Part shown: positions 39,640 through 47,228 of the stretch, piece by piece
Numbering within the stretch: position 1 is the first letter of the stretch
How the letters are laid out: each line of letters begins with the position of its first letter
Assembly (NCBI RefSeq): GCF_050313795.1
Contig: NZ_JBNPMC010000001.1
Location: 62,001 to 126,000 of the forward strand
Source: CAMBRQ01 sp945870325
GTDB lineage: Bacteria; Bacillota; Clostridia; Lachnospirales; Lachnospiraceae
Direction: 5' to 3'
DNA length: 64,000 bases
The notes under the pieces: model-generated
The model's database searches: none
Told to the model about the DNA's origin: nothing
What the model saw: only the letters and a program-made list of their open reading frames with translations
Program-made: the position numbers and the translations under genes

Positions 39640-40575
39640 TTATTCGATTACCTCATCCCATGTAAGAGCCTCACCAGTATAGATTGCCTTTACCTGGTCA
39701 CTGCTCAGTTCATCTACTGTACTGTTCTTATTTACAATAACTGCAATACCATCTGTAGCGATTACCTGTCCGGTTAATCCTTCTGCAATCTCTTCATCCT
39801 TCAGTTCCCGAGATGCCATGCCGATATCATAACTTCCATCAATGGCAGATGTCATACCTGTCGTAGAATCCGTGGTCTGAAGTTCAATCTCTGCATTCGT
39901 ATTCACCTTCTTGTACGCCTCGATCAATTTCTCCATCACTGGTGATACAGAAGAAGATCCGCCTACCACTGCCTTGCCTTCCGGATTGGTTCCTTCAAAT
40001 GGCTTAACATCATCTAACGGTATGTAACCATTGTCTGCAACTACCTGCTGCCCTTCTTCACTCATGATAAATGCAATAAAATCTTTTGCCACTTCATTAT
40101 CAAGACCTTCTTTTGTTGCAATGTTGAACGGTCTGGATACTTTGTAATCACCACTCTTGATATTCTCTGCTGTCGCCTCTGCCCCATCAATCTTCAGTGC
40201 TTTCACACTGTCATCCAGTGAGCCAAGTGATACGTAGCCAATCGCATAATCATCACCTGCTACGGTTGTCATCATAACAGAAGTGCTATTCGTAATCTGT
40301 GCTTCCTCTGTAGTCATATCTACCTTCTCATCATCCTGTTTCTCTTCAATTCCAAACAGTTCGATGAATGCACCTCTGGTTCCTGATCCATCCTCTCTGG
40401 ATACGATCGTAATATCCATGGACGGGTCCCAGTCTCCTGCTGAACTTTTGGTATTGGCATCTTCTTTGCTATCTGCACTTGTATCAGCATCTGCATCCGA
40501 TTTGCCACATCCTGCTGCCATGCTTGCAATCATACCCACAATTGACAATACTGCAATAAACTTTTTCAATTTCAT
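39640..40575 (-). CDS. pstS: phosphate-binding lipoprotein PstS
   Basis: A 311-residue lipoprotein: signal peptide MKLKKFIAVLSIVGMIASMAAGC with lipidated C23, Asp/Ser-rich linker, then a PBP-like domain with SREDGSGTRGAF (phosphate loop) and VGGSSSVSPVMEKLIEAY. The two halves appear in swapped order relative to the common N-terminal GSS motif, as in many clostridial PstS proteins. The ATG with AAGGAG was chosen; a much longer frame would cover the promoter and Pho box. It is the first gene of pstSCAB-phoU-phoB-phoR. Confidence 0.95.
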   Translation of the reverse strand: MKLKKFIAVLSIVGMIASMAAGCGKSDADADTSADSKEDANTKSSAGDWDPSMDITIVSREDGSGTRGAFIELFGIEEKQDDEKVDMTTEEAQITNSTSVMMTTVAGDDYAIGYVSLGSLDDSVKALKIDGAEATAENIKSGDYKVSRPFNIATKEGLDNEVAKDFIAFIMSEEGQQVVADNGYIPLDDVKPFEGTNPEGKAVVGGSSSVSPVMEKLIEAYKKVNTNAEIELQTTDSTTGMTSAIDGSYDIGMASRELKDEEIAEGLTGQVIATDGIAVIVNKNSTVDELSSDQVKAIYTGEALTWDEVIE

Positions 40576-40647
40576 AATTTTAATCTCCTTTTTCATTTCA
40601 GAATTATTAGTATCATCTTCTTCACAGGTATTATCATATCGAGAGAA

Positions 40648-40687
40648 TGTAAAATCTGAAATCCAGGAAACGTAAAATGTATGTAAA
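40648..40687 (-). promoter_or_regulatory. Pho-box-like direct repeats upstream of pstS
   Basis: On the minus strand TTTACA, TTTACG, a weak TGGATT and TTTACA recur at 11-bp period (one at 12). This is the pattern bound by PhoP/PhoB-type regulators. A TATGATAAT -10 element follows near 40630-40638. Confidence 0.65.
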
Positions 40688-40867
40688 GTGGGAATTTGGT
40701 TATTGGTGACCGAATCCGGGAAGGGAGGGTGGTTGCTCCGAGCCTCACGCTCTACCGTCCATTCCCCATCCCCACTTTTTCGCCAAACATCTTCCCTTTT
40801 CCCCCTCCCCATGCTATAATCCTACTTGATTCTAAATAATATTTACCGCAAGAGAGGAATACAAATC

Positions 40868-41728
40868 ATGTGGATTGCAGATAACTGGAACGATTATGAA
40901 GTAATAGATTGCAGCAAAGGCGAGAAACTAGAGCGCTGGGGCTCCTACCTCTTGGTTCGCCCCGACCCGCAGGTCATCTGGGACACCCCGAAGACACACA
41001 AGGGCTGGAAACATATGAACGGACACTACCACCGCAGCAAAAAGGGCGGCGGAGAATGGGAATTCTTCAGTCTCCCTGAACAATGGCAGATTCACTACAA
41101 AGAACTGACCTTTCATCTGAAGCCATTTAGTTTCAAGCATACCGGTCTCTTTCCGGAACAGGCAACGAACTGGGACTGGTTTTCTGAAAAAATACGAAAT
41201 GCAGGGCGTCCGATTAAAGTATTGAATTTATTCGCCTATACAGGAGGCGCAACACTTGCCGCTGCTGCCGCCGGCGCCAGCGTGACGCATGTCGATGCCT
41301 CTAAGGGAATGGTCGCATGGGCGAAGGAGAATGCCGCTTCTTCCGGACTTGCAGACAGACCGATCCGCTGGCTCGTAGATGACTGTGTAAAGTTTGTAGA
41401 GAGAGAAATCCGCCGGGGCAACCACTACGATGCTATTATCATGGACCCGCCATCCTACGGAAGAGGACCTAAAGGAGAGATCTGGAAGATTGAAGATGCA
41501 ATCCATCCGTTAATTAAATTATGTACGAATATTTTATCGGATGACCCACTGTTCTTCCTTGTGAATTCATACACCACCGGGCTTGCCCCTGCTGTGCTTA
41601 CCTATATGCTGGGTACAGAATTAAAGAAATATAATGGTACTGTAGATTCTCAGGAAATCGGACTACCGGTGACTCAGACCGGGTTGGTACTTCCTTGTGG
41701 CGCTTCCGGGCGTTGGGAAGCACGCTAG
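40868..41728 (+). CDS. class I SAM-dependent methyltransferase, RlmI/RlmK-like
   Basis: A 286-residue cytoplasmic methyltransferase. The SAM-binding VLNLFAYTGGATLAAAAAGA near 115-134 and catalytic-region MDPPSYGRGPKGE near 193-205 match rRNA (cytosine-C5) large-subunit methyltransferases, but the N-terminal PUA domain of RlmI is replaced by a shorter segment with RPDPQVIWDTPKTHKGW. The ATG with AGAGAGGAATA was chosen over an upstream one 14 codons earlier. Target RNA or protein unknown. Confidence 0.85.
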   Translation: MWIADNWNDYEVIDCSKGEKLERWGSYLLVRPDPQVIWDTPKTHKGWKHMNGHYHRSKKGGGEWEFFSLPEQWQIHYKELTFHLKPFSFKHTGLFPEQATNWDWFSEKIRNAGRPIKVLNLFAYTGGATLAAAAAGASVTHVDASKGMVAWAKENAASSGLADRPIRWLVDDCVKFVEREIRRGNHYDAIIMDPPSYGRGPKGEIWKIEDAIHPLIKLCTNILSDDPLFFLVNSYTTGLAPAVLTYMLGTELKKYNGTVDSQEIGLPVTQTGLVLPCGASGRWEAR

Positions 41729-41903
41729 GACAATACCGTTTCTAGTACAGCCGCCAGGAAATCAATCTGGAACAGATAGATAAAGAAAAATAATGATTTT
41801 CGTAACATTTGTTACAGAAAACAGATGCATTTTCATGTATCCTATGACTAGATTAGATGATACTAATCACAATATCAAAAAATAAAAATTGGAGGTATAG
41901 ATT

Positions 41904-42065
41904 ATGAAGAAATATGTATGTGAACCTTGTGGATATGTTTATGACCCAGAGGTTGGAGATCCGGACAGCGGTATCGCACCAGGAACTGCATTCGAGGATA
42001 TTCCGGAAGATTGGGTATGTCCAATCTGCGGAATGGGAAAAGACGTATTCGTAGTAGAAGAATAG
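41904..42065 (+). CDS. rubredoxin
   Basis: A 53-residue rubredoxin with CEPCGYVYDPEVGD and CPICGMGKD, so both Cys pairs are present. A TTGGAGGTATAGATT site precedes the ATG. It lies just left of an AT-rich island with a relaxase fragment. Upstream is the 14-bp palindrome GTAACATTTGTTAC (41802-41815), a possible operator. It should serve electron transfer to rubrerythrin or similar enzymes. Confidence 0.95.
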   Translation: MKKYVCEPCGYVYDPEVGDPDSGIAPGTAFEDIPEDWVCPICGMGKDVFVVEE

Positions 42066-42092
42066 GCATCTGCCTATTCTTGCTTCTACTTA

Positions 42093-42396
42093 TGGATGTT
42101 CGCTAGAATCAGCAGCAATGGAATTTTGCTTAACACAGGAAATGGGAAAACGTAATGTCATGGAAAAAGGAAATAATCTGGCTTTTCATATGATACAGTC
42201 TTTTAAGCCGGGAGAAATTTCTGATCCGCAACTTGCACATGATATAGGGAAAGAATTTGCAGATAAGGTTTTGAAAGGAAAGTATGAATACGTCATAACT
42301 ACCCACGTAGATAAAGGGCATATTCACAACCATATCATTTTTAATGCTACCAGTTTTACTGACTATCATAAATATACTACAAACAAGCGAAAATAG
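42093..42396 (+). pseudogene. relaxase (MobA/VirD2-type) fragment
   Basis: About 100 residues from GCSLESAAMEFCLTQ to TTNKRK match the N-terminal domain of plasmid/ICE relaxases: the HxxxSF segment (HMIQSFKPGE) and the metal-binding HIHNHIIFN motif are intact. The N-terminal catalytic tyrosine region and the C-terminal half are missing, and the frame stops at 42396. It is a truncated mobilisation gene, evidence of a decayed integrative element. Confidence 0.82.
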
Positions 42397-42450
42397 TATG
42401 TATTATTAGACGAGCAATAGCAATGATTCAGAAAAGAGAAAGTAATTAAA

Positions 42451-43311
42451 ATGAAGAGAAAAACATTAAGATGTTTTATGAGTATGATACTTGTTGTTGG
42501 CATTTTTGTTACGTCAGTTCCGATAGTAAATGCAGCAGAATTAAAATCGCCAAAGACTGAACAGGTGAACGTAGTTGCTCAAAAGCTTATTCAAGAAGAT
42601 GAAAATTTAAAAGTTCTAGAAGATGACCTTTGTGAAGAATTAGAGGTTTTAGAAAATATAGGACTTGAACCAGCGTTCATTAAAGAAATAGAGTCTTGTG
42701 CAGATGATATCGTTTATGTTTATGATTATTCGGGAGGAGTTGTAAATAAAATATCAGTTGATATGTCGGACACAGGAATTGTGCTGAACATACAAGAGAA
42801 CGATATTTACAATAAGCTCCAAATAGATGATGATGGAACCGTATACATAGATGGAAAAATTCTTGAGACTAATAACAATTCAACTGACGGCGAAATATCG
42901 CCGCAGAGTGGTGAGGTTATGAATTGGGTTGTTCCTAATTGTCCATATGATTCAAAAAGTAGTTATACGCACCTGTTAGGAACGAAAAAGGATCCTGATA
43001 TTACATTGACAGCTGCAATTTCTAATTTGGCAACTGGAGCTGTTATCACTATTATATGTTTGGAATTGGGCGTTTCTTCGGGATTATCATCGGGGTTGGG
43101 TGCTGTTGTGTCTTGGATAAGAGACCGTAATCCATCTACAAGAGGATTGTCTTATAAAGCCACAAACTATGCCCATAAGAACTATACAAATACCTATATA
43201 ACACCAATTAAAAAATATGCTTATAGAAGTGATTACACTTGGTATCCAAACAAAAATTATGATGGAGATACTTATAAGCAAACCCTATATCATATTAAAC
43301 AAATAGGATAG
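42451..43311 (+). CDS. secreted protein, bacteriocin-like, function unknown
   Basis: A 286-residue exported protein: signal peptide MKRKTLRCFMSMILVVGIF with cleavage after VNA (28), an acidic propeptide-like region (30-125), then from about 155 a mature-like part with a Gly/Ser/Ala hydrophobic segment (ATGAVITIICLELGVSSGL, near 190-210) and a Tyr/Asn/Lys-rich basic tail. Two Cys (PNCPYD, IICLEL) lie in it. This layout suggests a large bacteriocin such as the geobacillin-26-like group, but I cannot confirm homology. The ribosome site is weak. The following small membrane protein may be its immunity partner. Confidence 0.7.
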   Translation: MKRKTLRCFMSMILVVGIFVTSVPIVNAAELKSPKTEQVNVVAQKLIQEDENLKVLEDDLCEELEVLENIGLEPAFIKEIESCADDIVYVYDYSGGVVNKISVDMSDTGIVLNIQENDIYNKLQIDDDGTVYIDGKILETNNNSTDGEISPQSGEVMNWVVPNCPYDSKSSYTHLLGTKKDPDITLTAAISNLATGAVITIICLELGVSSGLSSGLGAVVSWIRDRNPSTRGLSYKATNYAHKNYTNTYITPIKKYAYRSDYTWYPNKNYDGDTYKQTLYHIKQIG

Positions 43312-43342
43312 TATGTATATTTTGATATAATGAGGCTCAGAT

Positions 43343-43543
43343 ATGAATTATAAGAAATTAATGAAAACATATTTATGGTTATTGTTTTGCAGTGTTGCAT
43401 TGATGATATTATGTGCTTATGTGTACATTATTCATTTTTATAATTTTATTATGGTCTTGGGTTTTATTCTTAGTGTAAGCTCAACTGCAGAGTTGATACA
43501 ACTAATTATTACAACCTATAAAGATAATAAGAGAAAAACCTGA
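43343..43543 (+). CDS. small two-TM membrane protein, possible immunity protein
   Basis: A 66-residue protein with two hydrophobic helices (LWLLFCSVALMILCAYVYII and FIMVLGFILSVSSTAELIQL) and a basic C-terminus (KDNKRKT). It begins 31 bp after the secreted protein gene in the same AT-rich segment. Small basic two-helix proteins next to bacteriocin genes are often immunity factors; that role is inferred only from position and topology. Confidence 0.6.
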   Translation: MNYKKLMKTYLWLLFCSVALMILCAYVYIIHFYNFIMVLGFILSVSSTAELIQLIITTYKDNKRKT

Positions 43544-43814
43544 TGGTATATCTTTTTGGTAATTGTAAAAGAAATTCATACGGAAAAATGCGTAAGTACT
43601 TGATGGGGAGTATCCAAAAGTTTGTGTAAACCGGCAGTGTGAAACTTTTTCTGTAAATATGTAACCGAAAGGTTTTTCTGTGATAAAATCTAATTCATAG
43701 CCTGCAAATAAAAAGTCAACAGAATTTTTGAAAATATTAAAAGATATATTGTAGTAACGAAACTAGACCAGCACCTTGTGTGTTGGTCTTTTAACATGCC
43801 ATTTTTAACAAAGA
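43544..43814. other. AT-rich intergenic DNA of the accessory island
   Basis: No gene is seen. The segment AGTATCCAAAAGTTTGTG near 43608-43625 resembles the terminal repeats of some IS elements, with the end of the element now missing. A terminator stands at 43764-43793. Confidence 0.4.
43764..43793 (+). terminator. terminator of the secreted-protein/partner pair
   Basis: AGACCA with TGGTCT, inner CAC/GTG, followed by TTTTAAC on the plus strand. Confidence 0.6.
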
Positions 43815-44126
43815 TTATCGAGATGTAAGGTATTCTTTGACCCGACCATAATAAATGCGAAGAAACCTATTTGCGCCTGCTGTCATATAAACATAGTACT
43901 TTTTGCCCTCCGAACGTTTTTTATCCATAAACAAATATACAGGATCATCTTGCGGATGGGTTTTAATCAGACAATCCATGACCTGAAAGAGAGTTTTACG
44001 AAGTTCAGCAGAGCCTCGTTTGGATGTATGAACACTTCTTTGCTCATAGGTGCCAGATTGGTTTACATTAGGACTGCCAGAATAAATGCCAGTGCGTATT
44101 ATCCATCCTTTCATCAAAATGGTCAA
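43815..44126 (-). mobile_element. IS110-family transposase, C-terminal fragment
   Basis: A 103-codon frame matching the C-terminal transposase_20 part of IS110 enzymes: GIYSGSPNVNQSGTYEQ, RSVHTSKRGSAELRKTLFQVM and a closing KKYYVYMTAGANRFLRIYY. The N-terminal RuvC-like catalytic domain with its acidic residues is absent. No intact end or donor-site pair is apparent. It is a degraded insertion sequence at the right side of the island. Confidence 0.85.
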
Positions 44127-44308
44127 AAAGCTGGCTCTGCGGATTATCTAAGGAGAGTTATGCGCCTACACCAAATTAGGGCATAAGGAACCTTTTCGGT
44201 TTTAAAACGAGAACATAAATTAAATCGAATACAAAAAAGAGGCATTCATAGAGTTATAGAAGAACGTCCCTTATCGACGACCGCATAAAAAAGCCTCTGA
44301 GAACCGCA

Positions 44309-44992
44309 CTATTCTTCTTTTTTATCAATCTCATGTTGTAACAATTCAAAATCCAGAATCTTAATATGGCTTCGGTCTATGATATCTATTATGCCACATT
44401 CCTTAAGATAGGACAATTCACGGGATAAAGAAGGTCTGGTCGTATTCAGATAAGCCGCCAACTCCTCTCGCTTCATAGTCAGTTCTATATCTGCTCTTCC
44501 GCCGCTTAACTGCATCAGATAAGAAGTAGTTCTCTGCCTGAGCGTCCCGCAAGTCAGAAGATAGATCTTCTTCGCCCTGGCATCCGACTCCTCTGCAAAT
44601 ATCTTCATCATATTAAATATAATCTTACTATGGTGCGCACAATTCTTCGTACAAGTACTGTAGAAAAAATGTCTGGAAACGGAAAGTACCCTGGTCTTCT
44701 TTCTTGCCTGAGCAAAATATTCATAAGACGCACGCTCTAGAAATAAGTCTGCCTCACCAAAACTCTGCCCTTCACTTAAGTATTCTGTATAATTCTGGCG
44801 TCCCATCACATTGACCTGCCCTAACAGCACACTCCCGTCAAGTATAAAGTAGAGTTTCCTTGGAACATCTTCCTGCCGAAAGATATATTCATTCTTCTCA
44901 TATTCCTGTACTTTTGCTTCCGAACATACAATGCTTCTTCGAATCTCTTCTTCCGTAAGTTCCCGGAATAATTCCAAATCCTTTATATCCAT
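44309..44992 (-). CDS. Crp/Fnr-family regulator
   Basis: A 227-residue regulator: cyclic-nucleotide-like beta-roll (10-120, GSVLLGQVNVMGRQNYTEYLSEGQSFGE), dimer helix, and C-terminal HTH (MKREELAAYLNTTRPSLSRELSYLKECGII). A cluster CTKNCAHH (113-120) is located in the helix region. The recognition helix RPSLSRELS lacks the R-E-x3-R pattern of the other CRP/FNR protein at 15876, so it reads different DNA. It overlaps the HAD phosphatase gene by 1 bp. Confidence 0.9.
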   Translation of the reverse strand: MDIKDLELFRELTEEEIRRSIVCSEAKVQEYEKNEYIFRQEDVPRKLYFILDGSVLLGQVNVMGRQNYTEYLSEGQSFGEADLFLERASYEYFAQARKKTRVLSVSRHFFYSTCTKNCAHHSKIIFNMMKIFAEESDARAKKIYLLTCGTLRQRTTSYLMQLSGGRADIELTMKREELAAYLNTTRPSLSRELSYLKECGIIDIIDRSHIKILDFELLQHEIDKKEE

Positions 44993-45651
44993 TACCGACT
45001 CCTAAGTTCTTCTAACAAAGTAATCACCTCATAAAGACTCTCGCACTTCTTATATAACAAAGCCTCTATCTCCGCCGTCGGCTCTACAAGATCTGGCACC
45101 ATGACCGGCAGCATCCCCGCAGCATGTGCCGCTCGTATCCCCGCCGGCGCATCCTCAAAAGCAATACTCTGCTCCGGGCAAATCCCGATACACTCACATG
45201 CTCTTAGATATATCTCCGGATCTGGCTTCGCACGCTGCACCATATCTCCGAATATTGTTCCATCAAAGAATTCATAGATTCCCGCTTCCTTAAGATTCTT
45301 CATCGCATACTCACGCCTGGAAGATGTAGCCACAGCCATCTTATAACCGTGATCTCTTCCATATTCCAGCAGTTCTCTTACTCCCGGCTTCATAGGCAAT
45401 CCTTCTTTGGACACAATCTCATAAAAACACACTCGAGTTCTCTTCGCAAATTCCTCACATGGGAAATCCGCACCAATTACCTGTCGAAAATATTCATTTC
45501 TTCCAGCCAGATTCCTTCCAAGAGTATGATAGATATGATCTCCCATATGCTTAATCCCAAGCCAACTGCCTGCCTCTTCCCATGACCGCTTTACAATACG
45601 TTCTGAATCAAACAAAAGTCCATCCATATCAAATACAAGCGCTTCTATCAT
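44992..45651 (-). CDS. HAD-family phosphatase (beta-phosphoglucomutase-like)
   Basis: A 219-residue HAD hydrolase: motif I ALVFDMDGLLFDSE, cap domain (20-80), motif II ATSSR near 110, motif III lysine near KPDPEIY and motif IV AFEDAPAGIRAAHAAGM. It dephosphorylates a small phosphosugar or similar substrate in the cytoplasm. Its overlap with the Crp/Fnr gene and 14-bp distance from the small upstream gene suggest an operon. The second ATG (MIEALVF) was chosen by spacing to AAGGGCG. Confidence 0.9.
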   Translation of the reverse strand: MIEALVFDMDGLLFDSERIVKRSWEEAGSWLGIKHMGDHIYHTLGRNLAGRNEYFRQVIGADFPCEEFAKRTRVCFYEIVSKEGLPMKPGVRELLEYGRDHGYKMAVATSSRREYAMKNLKEAGIYEFFDGTIFGDMVQRAKPDPEIYLRACECIGICPEQSIAFEDAPAGIRAAHAAGMLPVMVPDLVEPTAEIEALLYKKCESLYEVITLLEELRSR

Positions 45652-45665
45652 CTCACACATCGCCC

Positions 45666-45830
45666 TTAGAACTCAATTCCCCGTCCCAATGCATCTTTCA
45701 GATAGGTAGCAACATCCTCTAACTTGCGGATGACTTCCATCTTCTCTTCCCACTCTTCACCTTCCATATTCTTATTCACCAAACACTTCTGGATATGTTT
45801 TACTTCCCTGATTAATTCTTCTGTCATCAT
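45666..45830 (-). CDS. small helical protein, unknown function
   Basis: A 54-residue acidic, helix-rich protein (MMTEELIREVKHIQKCL and EEWEEKMEVIRKLEDVATYLKD) with no membrane segment. The ATG pair after GAAGGGGGAATT was chosen over a longer frame without a ribosome site. It precedes the HAD phosphatase gene by 14 bp. I do not recognise a family. Confidence 0.6.
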   Translation of the reverse strand: MMTEELIREVKHIQKCLVNKNMEGEEWEEKMEVIRKLEDVATYLKDALGRGIEF

Positions 45831-45888
45831 AATTCCCCCTTCATCTAATGTATCATAATATGCCGCATAATGTTGTATACTCATTCGA

Positions 45889-45938
45889 GCATCCCGTAAT
45901 ACATGCCTTCGGCTGGCGGGCTCTGCCCGATAATGTAT
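45889..45938. repeat. palindromic intergenic repeat, copy 1
   Basis: A 50-bp element beginning GCATCCCGTAATACATGCC and ending CCCGATAATGTATA. It folds into a cruciform: GCCTTCGGC, CGGGCTCTGCCCG, and outer ATACAT/ATGTAT pairing. Copy 2 at 56599-56648 differs at two positions. Confidence 0.85.
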
Positions 45939-45964
45939 AGATATAGTATAACATATTCTGCCAG

Positions 45965-46486
45965 TTATGACGCATCCAATTCCTTACAAAATACATATCT
46001 TGGCAATCCGCCGTATTTTTCCACTTCTGTTACAATCTCATAATCTAGTTTCAGAAAATTATTCACACTGTATGTATTCTCCGGATGCGCAGTCCCCATC
46101 AAATATCTGTAATTCTGTTCCTTCACAACATTTTCTCCATATGCCATAAGACATCTTTGGATCCCAAGCCCTTTACACTTAGGATGCACCGCCGCTGATT
46201 CCATATGTGCAACTTCTTTCTTACGCGCTTCATCCAGTCCAATATAAACTCCCAGATTATCTTTCGCCTCTTTCGGATACCGCACGATGAGGAATCCCGC
46301 CATCTCTCCATTCTTCATTGCCTTCAGGGTGAAGCCTTCTTCTCCCAGATGTCTTCTAACGAATTCTTCATCGTCCATACTATACCAGGCAGCATCCTTG
46401 GTTAATTGACCTGCTGTCTCCATAATCATCATAATATCCGGCACATCGTCTGACACTGCATAATCAATCTCAATTTTCTGGTTCAT
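45965..46486 (-). CDS. GNAT-family acetyltransferase
   Basis: A 173-residue N-acetyltransferase with the beta-4/alpha-3 acetyl-CoA motif HMESAAVHPKCKGLGIQRCLMAYGE (Q/R-x-x-G-x-G/A pattern as KCKGLG) and a C-terminal NNFLKLDYEIV typical of GNATs. The ATG after AAGGAGACGAAG was chosen. The acceptor is unknown. It is monocistronic, right of the palindromic repeat. Confidence 0.88.
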   Translation of the reverse strand: MNQKIEIDYAVSDDVPDIMMIMETAGQLTKDAAWYSMDDEEFVRRHLGEEGFTLKAMKNGEMAGFLIVRYPKEAKDNLGVYIGLDEARKKEVAHMESAAVHPKCKGLGIQRCLMAYGENVVKEQNYRYLMGTAHPENTYSVNNFLKLDYEIVTEVEKYGGLPRYVFCKELDAS

Positions 46487-46630
46487 CTTCGTCTCCTTCA
46501 TAACAAAAAAGTTGGTATTGGAACATTCAATCAGCAGATTTAAATTTTACGTCATACTGAATTTGTGTTACAATGAATTGCACTGATGTGCAAGTAAAAA
46601 CCGCATAATATGAAAGCGAGGTATCCATAT

Positions 46631-47161
46631 ATGAAGTTAATGATTGCATCTGATATTCACGGTTCTGCCTACTATTGCCGCAAAATGATAGATGCCTATC
46701 AAAAAGAGCAGGCAGATAAGCTACTGCTTCTAGGCGACATTCTCTATCATGGTCCAAGGAATGATCTTCCTAAGGACTACAATCCCAAAGAAGTAATCGC
46801 TATGCTCAATCCCATGAAGCAGGAATTATTATGTGTTCGCGGCAATTGTGACACAGAGGTCGATCAGATGGTTCTGGAATTCCCAATCCTGGCAGACTAT
46901 TGTTTTCTGGAATTAGATGGACATACCATCTTCGCAACCCACGGGCATCACTTTAACCCACAGAATCTTCCTATGCTGAAAGAAGGAGATATTCTGTTAA
47001 ATGGCCACACTCATATACCTGCGAATCAGAACATAGGCAATTATACGTATATGAATCCCGGTTCCATCTCCATTCCGAAAGAGAATTCCGCACATGGATA
47101 TATGATCTATGACGGAGCATTCATCTGGAAAGATCTTGACGGAAATGTTCTGCCCATTTAA
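46631..47161 (+). CDS. YfcE/MJ0936-type phosphodiesterase
   Basis: A 176-residue metallophosphoesterase: MIASDIHGSAYYC (D-x-H), LLLGDILYHGP (GD), GNCD, ATHGHHFNP and NGHTHIP all in order, giving the complete dinuclear metal site. YfcE-type enzymes cleave phosphodiesters of small molecules. The ATG giving MKLMIASDIHG was chosen over one seven codons upstream. It is convergent with the P-type ATPase gene. Confidence 0.92.
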   Translation: MKLMIASDIHGSAYYCRKMIDAYQKEQADKLLLLGDILYHGPRNDLPKDYNPKEVIAMLNPMKQELLCVRGNCDTEVDQMVLEFPILADYCFLELDGHTIFATHGHHFNPQNLPMLKEGDILLNGHTHIPANQNIGNYTYMNPGSISIPKENSAHGYMIYDGAFIWKDLDGNVLPI

Positions 47162-47174
47162 TCTCTTCTATCCG

Positions 47175-47227
47175 TTCAGGCATACTGCAATATTCTTCTC
47201 TGCCAGACGCATATTCAGTATGCTTGA
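47175..47227. terminator. hairpin between convergent genes
   Basis: GCATACTG pairs with CAGTATGC across a 28-nt interval between the phosphodiesterase and P-type ATPase stops. T-runs are short, so it is a weak terminator candidate. Confidence 0.4.
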
Positions 47228-47228
47228 A

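Noticed and set aside
40576..40812. 79-codon N-terminal extension of PstS
   Set aside because: It would cover the promoter and Pho-box repeats, and the chosen ATG starts a perfect lipoprotein signal peptide.
44127..44308. Long-range AGAGGC/GCCTCT pairing near 44240-44298 as a terminator
   Set aside because: The loop is about 45 nt and the stem is six pairs; likely leftover of the insertion element rather than a functional hairpin.
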